The notes under the pieces are model-generated. The model had not been told where the DNA came from and searched no databases. It worked only from the letters and a program-made list of their open reading frames with translations. Below are positions 14,044-20,853 of a DNA stretch of 21,359 nt, piece after piece. How positions within the stretch are numbered: position 1 is the stretch's first letter; every line of letters starts with the position of its first letter. The position numbers and the translations under genes were made by a program. This DNA is from Deltaproteobacteria bacterium (GTDB taxonomy: Bacteria; Myxococcota; B64-G9): positions 1-21,359 of the forward strand of contig QMME01000018.1 of assembly GCA_003647095.1 (NCBI GenBank), read 5' to 3'.

Positions 14044-15066
14044 ATGGCATCAGCCATCGACATCCTGCAGGAACGGCTCCCCACCGGGTGGCGGGCAGAA
14101 GAGCGGGACCCGCCCAACGGGCAGGCGAGCGGGCTCCTCGTGGTCGTCGCCCCAGACGGGCGGCGCGCCGAGCTGGTCCTGCTTCGCCGGGACCAGCTCG
14201 ACCCGCGCTCCGTGCTGGCCATGCAGGTTCGCGAGCAGCAACGCGGCGAGGCACTACCCGACCTCGTCGTCGCGCCCTACCTTAGCCCGGAGGTCCGCCG
14301 GCGCCTGCGCGAGGCAGAGATCGGCTTCGTGGACGAGACGGGCAACCTGCGCGTGTCGCTTGCTGAGCCCGGCCTGTTCATCGAAGCCTCCGGTGCAGAC
14401 AAGAACCCGAGCCCGCGCCGCCGCCCCGCCCGCAGCCTCGCCGGCGCCAAGGCCGGGCGCATCGTCCGGGCGCTGTGCGAGCGGCGCGAGCCCTGGGGCG
14501 TTCGGGAACTCGCTGCGGCCACCGACACCAACCCCGGCTACGTCTCCCGCATGCTCGCCTTCCTCGACCGCGAGGCCCTGGTGGAGCGTGACGACAGGGG
14601 CCGCGTCACGAGCGTGGACTGGCAGCACCTCGTGCGTCGATGGGCCGAGGCGGCGCCGATCGAGGCGCGAGGCCGCTCCCGTCTCTTCATCGCCCCTCGC
14701 GGGATCTCCACCATGATGGGTCACCTCGGCGAGGCCGAGCTGCAGCACGCCGTGACCGGGTCTTTCGCGGCGGCCCGGGTCGCCCCCGTCGCACCACCCC
14801 GGCTGGCGACGATCTACGTCGACACGGCCGACATCGCACAGCGCGTCCTCGACCTTCGCGAGACCGACACCGGCGCCAACGTCCTGCTCATCGAGCCCAA
14901 GGACGCGAGCGTGTTGTCGGCTGCCACGGCAGACGAGGACGGTGTACGGTGGGCGCCGCTGGTGCAGGTCGCCGCCGATCTCTTGACCGGCCCCGGCCGC
15001 AGCCCGGCAGAGGCGGAAGCGCTCATGGAGTGGATGACGTCGAACGAGGAGGCCTGGCGTGCATGA
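14044..15066 (+). CDS. Winged-helix regulator, AbiEi-antitoxin-like
   Basis: 340 residues. The N-terminal 120 residues form an alpha/beta domain (LLVVVAPDG, PDLVVAPYLSPEVRRRL, IGFVDETGNLRVSL, PGLFIEA) that may have a restriction-endonuclease-like fold. A winged helix-turn-helix occupies about residues 135-200 (GRIVRALCER, VRELAAATDTNPGYVSRML, LVERDDRGRVTSVDW). The C-terminal part (about 215-340), with YVDTADIAQRVL and LIEPKD, resembles the AbiEi C-terminal domain. It overlaps the downstream nucleotidyltransferase gene by 8 bases, the usual antitoxin-then-toxin order of AbiE-type (type IV toxin-antitoxin) systems. It probably binds the GTTGC array in its own promoter. Leu codons are often CTC and Ala codons often GCG, unlike the CTG/GCC preference of the flanking genes, which suggests a different origin. 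The AbiEi call rests on architecture and the partner gene, so a generic transcription factor is the alternative. Confidence 0.72.
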   Translation: MASAIDILQERLPTGWRAEERDPPNGQASGLLVVVAPDGRRAELVLLRRDQLDPRSVLAMQVREQQRGEALPDLVVAPYLSPEVRRRLREAEIGFVDETGNLRVSLAEPGLFIEASGADKNPSPRRRPARSLAGAKAGRIVRALCERREPWGVRELAAATDTNPGYVSRMLAFLDREALVERDDRGRVTSVDWQHLVRRWAEAAPIEARGRSRLFIAPRGISTMMGHLGEAELQHAVTGSFAAARVAPVAPPRLATIYVDTADIAQRVLDLRETDTGANVLLIEPKDASVLSAATADEDGVRWAPLVQVAADLLTGPGRSPAEAEALMEWMTSNEEAWRA

Positions 15067-15883
15067 GCTCTACGTGCTCGCGCGCCAGGTACTCCTGGAC
15101 GCGATCGAGGCGCTCGGCGCACACCGCGATGCCATCGTGCTCGTGGGGGCCCAGGCTGTTTACCTCCACGTCGGCGACGCGGATCTGGCGGTCGCTCCGT
15201 ATACGACCGACGGCGACCTGGTCCTAGACCCCGCCGTGCTCGGTCAGATCCCGCCGCTCGAGCGCGCGCTTCTGGACGCCGGTTTCCTCCCGAAGAAGGC
15301 CGACTCGGTCGGCGTCTGGATCACGCACCGCGAGAGCTCCCTCAGCCCGAAGACCGAGGTCGCCGTCGACCTGCTGGTCCCCGAGAGCGTGAGCCCAGGC
15401 AAGGGGCGTCGCGCCGCTCGGCTCGCGGGGCACGACCCGCGGGCGGCACGCAAGGTCGTCGGCCTGGAGGGCGCGCTGGTCGACGTCGACCGGATGCAGC
15501 TCGGCGCCCTGGCCGAGGGGGACGAGCGCGTCTTCGACGTGCAGGTCGCCGGCCCCGCGGCGCTGCTGGTCGCCAAGCTGCTCAAGATCCGCGATCGCCG
15601 CGAGACGACACGCCACAGCGACAAGGACGCCCTCGACGTCGCCCGCCTGCTTCGCGGCGTGGAGACCGCCGACCTTGCGGAGCGGATGCGACACCTACGC
15701 GCAGACGCGCGGAGCGCGACGGTCACCCGGGAAGCGCTGGATCTCCTCGAGGCGCTCTTTGGCCGGCGTGCAGCCGAGGGGATCGAGATGGCGATTCGCT
15801 CGGCCGGGGGAATGGTGGACGCCGACGAGCTCGCCGTCTCGTGCGAGCTACTCGCCCGGGACCTCCTCGACGCCCTCCGATAG
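15059..15883 (+). CDS. AbiEii-like nucleotidyltransferase, putative toxin partner
   Basis: 274 residues with a GTG start at 15059, supported by GAGGAGG six bases upstream and by the 8-base overlap with the preceding gene. The DNA polymerase beta-type nucleotidyltransferase core is visible: VLVGAQAVYLH (Gly30, a degenerate G-G/S motif), TTDGDLVLD (Asp51 and Asp53) and VAVDLLVP (Asp104), which supply the three metal-binding carboxylates. Downstream, LLVAKLLKIRDR (Lys173, Lys176) and SDKDALDVARLL (Lys189, Asp190, Asp193) resemble the C-terminal helices of AbiEii/MenT-type enzymes. Members of that family transfer nucleotides to RNA, including tRNA ends in characterised cases, and block growth. 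Substrate and toxicity here are inferred. The canonical second Gly/Ser of the G-G/S motif is Ala. Codon use matches its partner and differs from the flanking genes. Confidence 0.75.
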   Translation: MHELYVLARQVLLDAIEALGAHRDAIVLVGAQAVYLHVGDADLAVAPYTTDGDLVLDPAVLGQIPPLERALLDAGFLPKKADSVGVWITHRESSLSPKTEVAVDLLVPESVSPGKGRRAARLAGHDPRAARKVVGLEGALVDVDRMQLGALAEGDERVFDVQVAGPAALLVAKLLKIRDRRETTRHSDKDALDVARLLRGVETADLAERMRHLRADARSATVTREALDLLEALFGRRAAEGIEMAIRSAGGMVDADELAVSCELLARDLLDALR

Positions 15884-16228
15884 GCGCAGGCTGGCTCCCC
15901 CCAAAAACGATTTGTACGAGGTGGGTCGCAGGTGTCGCCGCGTGGCATCCAGCATCGACTCGCATTTGTGCGCCCGCTTGTCACCGCGACGATGATGTCC
16001 CTCTCCCCTCACCGCTTGGCCGAGATGAGCTTGTCGAAGTCGAGCTTCTTGACCTTATTCCCCTCTCTCCATCCTTCGCGCAGCAAGATGGTAAGGGGGA
16101 GAGTTGCGGTTGGGCACTATTTCGATATACATGGGCATTGTATGGCACAAGGACAGAATAATTTTCTTTTCCTGTAATTTCTGCTACTTGTAGGTGCTCT
16201 TGGCCTCTGTTCGTCGGGGAACTTCAGG
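15884..16228. other. Unassigned intergenic DNA, partly AT-rich
   Basis: About 345 bases with no credible gene. The first half is GC-rich, without codon structure I can support. From about 16115 the DNA becomes distinctly AT-rich for the window. It holds a small inverted repeat ATACA-N7-TGTAT (16127-16143) and, at 16175-16195, a single stretch resembling the 3' part of a Cas12a CRISPR repeat. Convergent genes end on both sides, but I see no clear intrinsic terminator for either. The base composition suggests remnant DNA that arrived with the AbiE-like pair. Confidence 0.5.
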
Positions 16229-17266
16229 CTAGTCGTCTTCCGGGCAGGTGAGATCTATGGGGGGAACGTCGATGTCGGAGTTGGTCAACAGGTAGATCAT
16301 CAGGTACTCTTCCGCCGTCTTCTTGGGACCGGGCAGGTCGTGCACCAGGCGGTGGTAGGCGTTGACCTGGCGCTCGCGGAAGGTGAAGAACATGTCCTTG
16401 GGAGTGGCGATGGTGCGGTGCAGGCGCGACAGCGGCACGCCGAAGAGGCGGGCCACGTCGTCGGGGCCCAACACCTGGCGGCCGTTTTCCGACATGAAGC
16501 GACGCATCTTCTCCAGCTCTTCGTAGGTGGCGTTGAACACCAGCTCGGTCAGGGCGTGCTGCTCCTCCTCGCTGAGGTGCTCCGAGGTGAAGTAGTCGAT
16601 GGCGGCCGGGTCGCAGCCCTCGCGCATCAGCTCCAGCATCTCGCTGGTGCCGGCCAGGGTGCCGTAGGAGATGGTGAAGCGCGACTTGGCTTCCCACACC
16701 GAGATCAGCACCGGAAAGAACTCCCGCACCGGCCGGGCGGTACGGTGTTCCCAGAGGTCGGCCAGCACGAAGGTGGCCTTGCGGCGCAGGTCGATCTCCA
16801 GCCGTTCGTCGCCGGCGATGGAGATGAGGATGTCCTCGGCGATGATGGTGGCCACCGCCTGGCGCACGAAACGGTCGATCTCGGCGGCCAGCTCGTCGCG
16901 ACCCTGGCCCGGATCCAGGTGATGGCGCACCACCCGGCCGAGCAGGCGCAGGAAGTTGAACTTGGCCACCAGGTAGGCCCGTCCCACCACCGCCCGGGTG
17001 GGAATGATGGCCTCGATGTTGTAGGGGTTGGAGCGGCAGATGGCCTCGACCAGGGTGCGCACGTCGCGCTTCCGGCCGGCCACCTTGTGGGGCTTGATGA
17101 CCGAGGTATAGGTGGTGACCACCTCGCGCAGCCTGACCAGCTGGTCCATGACCATGGTCAGGTGCTCGGAACTGGCCTGCGCTTCCTCCGAGCCGTCACG
17201 CACCAGCGCCGACAGCACCCGGCCGGCCAGCACGATTTCCTCGGGTTCGAATATCTCGTCGGGCAT
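16229..17266 (-). CDS. Conserved-looking helical cytoplasmic protein of unknown function
   Basis: 345 residues with no signal peptide or membrane segment. The sequence is mostly helical and charged, with an acidic N-terminus (MPDEIFEPEEIVLAGRVL), a central Arg-rich helical region (LVAKFNFLRLLGRVVRHHL, IDLRRKATFVLADLWEHR) and a C-terminal part containing VARLFGVPLSRLHRTIATP, which could be a helix-turn-helix-like element. The acidic C-terminus ends LTCPEDD. I do not recognise a family. It has its own promoter 37 to 65 bases upstream, directly after the stop of the kinase-linked chain, so it can be expressed separately although it lies on the same strand. The ribosome site is weak: a GGTGG-type sequence near the ATG, with a GGGGGAGGG further up. 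Codon use matches the host-like genes. Confidence 0.8.
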   Translation of the reverse strand: MPDEIFEPEEIVLAGRVLSALVRDGSEEAQASSEHLTMVMDQLVRLREVVTTYTSVIKPHKVAGRKRDVRTLVEAICRSNPYNIEAIIPTRAVVGRAYLVAKFNFLRLLGRVVRHHLDPGQGRDELAAEIDRFVRQAVATIIAEDILISIAGDERLEIDLRRKATFVLADLWEHRTARPVREFFPVLISVWEAKSRFTISYGTLAGTSEMLELMREGCDPAAIDYFTSEHLSEEEQHALTELVFNATYEELEKMRRFMSENGRQVLGPDDVARLFGVPLSRLHRTIATPKDMFFTFRERQVNAYHRLVHDLPGPKKTAEEYLMIYLLTNSDIDVPPIDLTCPEDD

Positions 17267-17302
17267 ACCAACCCACCGCCCTCCCCCGCCCGCTATGCAC
17301 TT

Positions 17303-17331
17303 ATTCTTGTCCCATCCGTCCGGTTAGTCAA
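17303..17331 (-). promoter_or_regulatory. Sigma70-like promoter of the 17266 gene
   Basis: On the minus strand, TTGACT (17331-17326), a 17-base spacer and AAGAAT (17308-17303). The -35 matches 5 of 6 and the -10 matches 4 of 6 consensus positions. It occupies the 71-base gap after the preceding gene. Confidence 0.5.
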
Positions 17332-17337
17332 AACAAT

Positions 17338-17763
17338 TCACGGTTCCTCGCCGGGCAGGTTCACCGTCCATTCCTCGGCGGAGCTAATTTCCCGGGATCT
17401 GTACCATTGTTTGCTGCTGCCGTCGTCCAGGTAGACAATGAAGGCGAAGCGGTATCGTCCCTTGCTGAGCTTGAACACGTGCTGCAGGGGCCGCTCGACG
17501 TCCTCGTCGTCGGCGGCGAGCCACACCGACACCAGCACGTGGTCGGGTTCCTCCGCCCGGCTGACGGTCATGTCCACCCGCTGCAGCTGCCGGCGCAGCT
17601 GCTCGTCCAGCCGCAGTTGTACCGTCAGCCGGTTCGGCCACATGTCCATGACCTTGACCAGGCACAGCGCCACGGCCACTCCCAGCAGCGCCAACGGCAG
17701 GGTACGGCGCAGCAGGCGTACACCCACGGGGGGGTCCTGAGCTGACCTCTCGTCCACCATCAT
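17338..17763 (-). CDS. Small single-pass membrane protein of unknown function
   Basis: 141 residues if the first of two adjacent ATG codons (17763, 17760) is used. GAGG of the ribosome site lies 4 and 7 bases from them, so the second start is equally possible. An Arg-containing N-terminus (VRLLRRTLP) is followed by one membrane helix (about residues 23-40, LALLGVAVALCLVKVM), which gives an N-in topology. The external domain of about 95 residues is beta-rich (RLTVQLRLDEQLRRQL, HVLVSVWLAADDED, GRYRFAFIVYLDDG). It is separated by only 6 bases from the end of the large Cys-rich lipoprotein gene and is the last gene of the kinase-linked chain. No family is recognised. Confidence 0.78.
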   Translation of the reverse strand: MMVDERSAQDPPVGVRLLRRTLPLALLGVAVALCLVKVMDMWPNRLTVQLRLDEQLRRQLQRVDMTVSRAEEPDHVLVSVWLAADDEDVERPLQHVFKLSKGRYRFAFIVYLDDGSSKQWYRSREISSAEEWTVNLPGEEP

Positions 17764-17769
17764 CCTTCC

Positions 17770-19947
17770 TCACGGCAACTGGCAGACCAGGCGGCCACCG
17801 CCGTCGTCGCGACAGAACAACTGGACATCCTGCTGGCAATCGCCGTCCTGCTGGCAGTCTTTGCTGCAGTAGGCATCCTGCCCGCCCGGCGGCTGGAAGC
17901 AGAACAGGCCGGCCGCGCAGTCGGCGTCTCCTCCGGGGCAAGGCTGCCCCAGTTGCCGGTCGAGAGGCAGGCACAGCAGCACCTGCATTTCCGGGCCGGC
18001 CGGGGGCCGGTAGCCGCCCGGCCGGCACTCGCTGCCGGCGGGACAGTCGGCCGTGGTTACGCAGGGGACGGCGCATATGCCCTCGCTGGAGCATACTCCT
18101 TGCCCGCAGCCGGCCGGACCGCTGCAGGCCGCACCGGGACCGGGTCCGCTGCCGACGACGTCGCAGCGTCCGTCCGGGGCGCCGGCTCCGGGCCACAGCA
18201 GCGGCCGGCAGGTCTCGCCGTCGCCGCAATCGGCCTCTCGCCAGCAGCGCTCCAGGCTTCCCGGCCCGGGCCGGCAGAGCTGGAAGAAGACCGCTTGCCC
18301 ACCCTGGCCCGGGCTCAGGTACTGCGGCTGGCAGACGAACCCCTCCGGGCAATCGGCGTCCTGCTGGCAGGGAGCCGAGCACCAGCCGAAGGAGGAGCAC
18401 AGGCCGTGGTCGCATTGTTCGTCGCCGCTGCAGGGCTGGCCGGCGGCCGCGCCCCCGGCCACGGGCTCGGCGCAGGCCAGCTGCTCCAGTTGCCCGGAGA
18501 AGCGACACACCTGGCCGGCGTCGCAATCGGCGTCGCGGCTGCACTGCCCCGCGGCCAGCGCCGGCAGGCAGGCGTGCGTCCCGCCCAGGCGCTGGTCGGG
18601 CTGGCAGGTGAAGGCGTCGGGACAGGGCAGGCCCCCGGGCTGGCAGGCGACGGTGCACAGCCAGGCGCCGGCGTCGCCCAGCCGCAGGCAGCCGTCTCCG
18701 CCGCAGCCTGACCCGTCCGCCCGGCAGTATTCGCCGACGCCGAACGGCACCTGCCCGGCCGGGACGCAGCCCGGCCAGTCGGCCTCCGCCCCGCCGGGCT
18801 CGAGCGGCATGGTGATGGAGTCGCAGGCCAGGCCGGCCGGGCAATCGAGATCGCCGGCGCAGGCCGAGCCGCAGTAACCGGCGGGGACGCAGGTGCTGGA
18901 CTGGCACTGCAGCGCCTGCTGGCACTCCCGGCCGTCGTCGAGCCCGCAGGGTTCGCGCGGGCGGCAGCGGGTCTGCCAGGTACCGGCCAGGGTATCCGCC
19001 CAGGGCACGCAGGCCTGCCCGGGCTGGCAGTCAAGGTTGCGCAGGCAGGCCGGGCCCGGCGGCGGGCTGTAGGGTTCGCGGCAGGCCAGGCGGCAATCCT
19101 CGCCGTAGTAACAACCCAGGGGCCAGGGGCAATCATCGTCCTGCAGGCAGGGCCGGGAGCAGGTCCGGCCGCCGTCTTCCGAGCCGATGCAGACGCCCGA
19201 GGCGCAGGTGGCATCGCCCCCCAGGGAACAGTCGGCCCCGAAGGGCAGTTCCACCGGCAGGCAGGTGTTGAAACCCAGCTGGCTGTTGGCCAGGCAGCGG
19301 GTCTTGCTGGGACAGTCGGCGTCGTTGAAGCAGGGCTGCTCGCTGCAGCCGGGAATCTCCTCGCAGGCGCCCAGGCTGCAGCGCTGGCATCCCGGGCAGT
19401 CGTCGTTGCTGGAACAGCGCTGGCAGTTGGCCTGCAGCACGCACTGTCCCTGCCGGCAATCGTGGCAGGGAGGGCAGTCGAGCCCGCTTACGCAGGTCTG
19501 GCACCCGGCCACCGGCTGGCACTTGCCGTCCTGGCACAGGCGGCAGGCGCCGCAGTCGTCGTCGCCGGCGCAGGGCGAGCAGGAAGGGTCATCGGCGCAG
19601 TGCCCGTCCAGGCAGAAACGACAACTGCCGCAATCGCCGTCGTCCTGGCATTCCTCGCCGTTGTTTTCCGGCATGCACAGGCCGCCGATGCTCTTGAAAC
19701 AATTGTAATCCACCGGGCAATCGTCACCGCCCGAGCATCTGACGGTACAAAAACCGTGCTCGCCGTCGATGGGCATGCAAATTTCCGACAAGCAGTCCGC
19801 CGCCTCCCGGCAGGGCTGCCCCACCGCCAGCTGGCACTCGCCTGCCACCTCCAGGTAACCGGGGGGACAACCTTCCCGGCAACCACCGGCGGTGGCCAGC
19901 AGCGCCAGCAGCGCACCCGGCAACAGGATTTCAACTCTTGGACGCAA
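17770..19947 (-). CDS. Large cysteine-rich secreted lipoprotein with tandem 26-residue repeats
   Basis: 725 residues with about 100 cysteines, mostly in DxDC..G..C type modules. The proposed start is TTG at 19947, with GGGGGA and AAGAAGG upstream. It overlaps the preceding gene by 17 bases and gives a signal sequence ending LLATAGGC (lipid Cys23). No in-frame ATG or GTG lies near, and an alternative is a later CTG or TTG (residues 8-9). Residues 106-206 hold four tandem repeats with constant cysteine spacing (see the repeat entry). The rest is composed of more irregular disulfide modules (DADCPSKTRC, DDDCPWPLGC, DADCDAGQVC, TADCPAGSEC). There is no catalytic motif. The protein is probably an outer-membrane, extended adhesive or structural protein. 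It lies in the chain headed by the kinase-like gene and is probably translationally coupled to the preceding gene. Confidence 0.87.
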   Translation of the reverse strand: MRPRVEILLPGALLALLATAGGCREGCPPGYLEVAGECQLAVGQPCREAADCLSEICMPIDGEHGFCTVRCSGGDDCPVDYNCFKSIGGLCMPENNGEECQDDGDCGSCRFCLDGHCADDPSCSPCAGDDDCGACRLCQDGKCQPVAGCQTCVSGLDCPPCHDCRQGQCVLQANCQRCSSNDDCPGCQRCSLGACEEIPGCSEQPCFNDADCPSKTRCLANSQLGFNTCLPVELPFGADCSLGGDATCASGVCIGSEDGGRTCSRPCLQDDDCPWPLGCYYGEDCRLACREPYSPPPGPACLRNLDCQPGQACVPWADTLAGTWQTRCRPREPCGLDDGRECQQALQCQSSTCVPAGYCGSACAGDLDCPAGLACDSITMPLEPGGAEADWPGCVPAGQVPFGVGEYCRADGSGCGGDGCLRLGDAGAWLCTVACQPGGLPCPDAFTCQPDQRLGGTHACLPALAAGQCSRDADCDAGQVCRFSGQLEQLACAEPVAGGAAAGQPCSGDEQCDHGLCSSFGWCSAPCQQDADCPEGFVCQPQYLSPGQGGQAVFFQLCRPGPGSLERCWREADCGDGETCRPLLWPGAGAPDGRCDVVGSGPGPGAACSGPAGCGQGVCSSEGICAVPCVTTADCPAGSECRPGGYRPPAGPEMQVLLCLPLDRQLGQPCPGGDADCAAGLFCFQPPGGQDAYCSKDCQQDGDCQQDVQLFCRDDGGGRLVCQLP
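19330..19632 (-). repeat. Region encoding four tandem 26-residue cysteine repeats
   Basis: Within the large Cys-rich lipoprotein, repeats begin at Cys106, Cys132, Cys158 and Cys184. The first three have cysteines at C-x2-C-x2-C-x4-C-x5-C-x2-C, with an Asp before the first Cys. The fourth keeps the pattern except for x4 before its final Cys (206). Non-Cys residues vary strongly, so selection appears to act on the spacing. Confidence 0.8.
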
Positions 19948-20365
19948 CCTTCTTCCCCCGTGCGCCCGGCGTGGCGGGCGACTTGCTCCGTACGGTTTTT
20001 TTCGACCCGCTCCGGCTGCGGCCGGTCGGCCGTTGCCGGGGGGTGATCCTGATGGTGGCCTCGATGTTCACGTCCAGCGAAGACAGCAGCTGGCGCGCCT
20101 GTTCCACCAGGTCGATGTTTTCCAAAAACCCGCGCAGCTCCTGGCCCAGCACCCGGAAAAGATCCTGCTTGGTGCGGGCCACCTGGCCGAGCACGAAGTT
20201 TATCGCCTCCTTGGGAAGCTTCATCTCGCCCAGGAAGGAGCGGATCCCCTCCTCGGTCATGAACAGCGCGCCCGCCCCCGCCACCAGGGCCCGGCGTACC
20301 ACGTCGATGAGCGCCCAGTCCTGGCCCGCCTGTGTTCCTTCTTCTCTCTCGGGTGCCTGTGTCAT
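19931..20365 (-). CDS. Helical cytoplasmic protein with basic C-terminal tail, possibly phasin-like
   Basis: 144 residues from ATG 20365, which overlaps the upstream stop (ATGA) and has GGGAG upstream. The frame extends to 20413, but that start has no such support. Residues about 17-95 are amphipathic and helical (DWALIDVVRRALVAG, GIRSFLGEMKLPKEAI, QDLFRVLGQELRGFLENI). Residues about 110-144 are a Ser/Lys/Arg/Pro-rich basic tail (SRSGSKKTVRSKSP, RGKKVASK). This layout recalls PhaF/phasin-type proteins, in which a helical part binds a surface and a basic tail binds nucleic acid. The similarity is only in character and the function is unknown. It is coupled to the lipoprotein genes on both sides. 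Confidence 0.75.
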   Translation of the reverse strand: MTQAPEREEGTQAGQDWALIDVVRRALVAGAGALFMTEEGIRSFLGEMKLPKEAINFVLGQVARTKQDLFRVLGQELRGFLENIDLVEQARQLLSSLDVNIEATIRITPRQRPTGRSRSGSKKTVRSKSPATPGARGKKVASKS

Positions 20366-20853
20366 TGCCTGTCTCCCTTCGGACAACCGGCGAGCAGATC
20401 CTCGACGTACCATCGTCCCTCCACCCGCAGCAGCTTCAGGCAGCGCCGGTCGGCGAGTTCCAGCTCGGCCCGCTCGCCGGACACGCGCAGGCCGGGGGCG
20501 GCGGCCCTGATGGCCGCGGCCAGGTCCCGCCAGCGCTGCAGGTGCCGGCGACAGCCCCGCTCCAGGGCCTCGTCTCCCAGGCGACGACGAACCTCCGGGG
20601 GCGCCAGTGCCAGGACCTGGAGACAGTCACCGGCTTGCAGGGCGGCGGCGAACAACCGCAGCGCCCCCCCGGGCCGGTCCTGGTTCATGTTATCATCCAG
20701 CGGTTCCAGCAACGGCGTCGGCTGCCTGGTGACCTTTACCCCCGAGTGGCAAGCGCCGCCCAGAAACACCCCCGCCAGCAGCAGGGGCCACCACGTCAGC
20801 ACCACCTTTGCAGCCGAGGTGCCGACCGCTCGGGCGCACCGGGATTCATTCAT
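20362..20853 (-). CDS. Small lipoprotein, NTF2-like
   Basis: 163 residues from ATG 20853, with AGGAACAGG upstream; the start overlaps the end of the kinase-like gene by 8 bases (ATGAATGA). The N-terminus carries an Arg/Lys-containing n-region, a hydrophobic core (WWPLLLAGVFLGG) and a lipobox ending at Cys35 (LGGAC). The n-region of about 20 residues is long. The mature part has helices followed by a strand-like end (ALRLFAAALQAGDCLQVLAL, ERAELELADRRCLKLLRVEG, RWYVEDLLAG), compatible with an NTF2/DUF4878-like cone fold. Such lipoproteins usually bind ligands in the periplasm or at the outer membrane. It is coupled to the kinase-like gene before it and the helical protein gene after it. Confidence 0.8.
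   Translation of the reverse strand: MNESRCARAVGTSAAKVVLTWWPLLLAGVFLGGACHSGVKVTRQPTPLLEPLDDNMNQDRPGGALRLFAAALQAGDCLQVLALAPPEVRRRLGDEALERGCRRHLQRWRDLAAAIRAAAPGLRVSGERAELELADRRCLKLLRVEGRWYVEDLLAGCPKGDRQ

Noticed and set aside
17384..18925. 513-residue minus-strand frame inside the large Cys-rich lipoprotein
   Set aside because: Arg-rich out-of-frame reading of a gene whose own frame has ordered Cys modules and a signal sequence.
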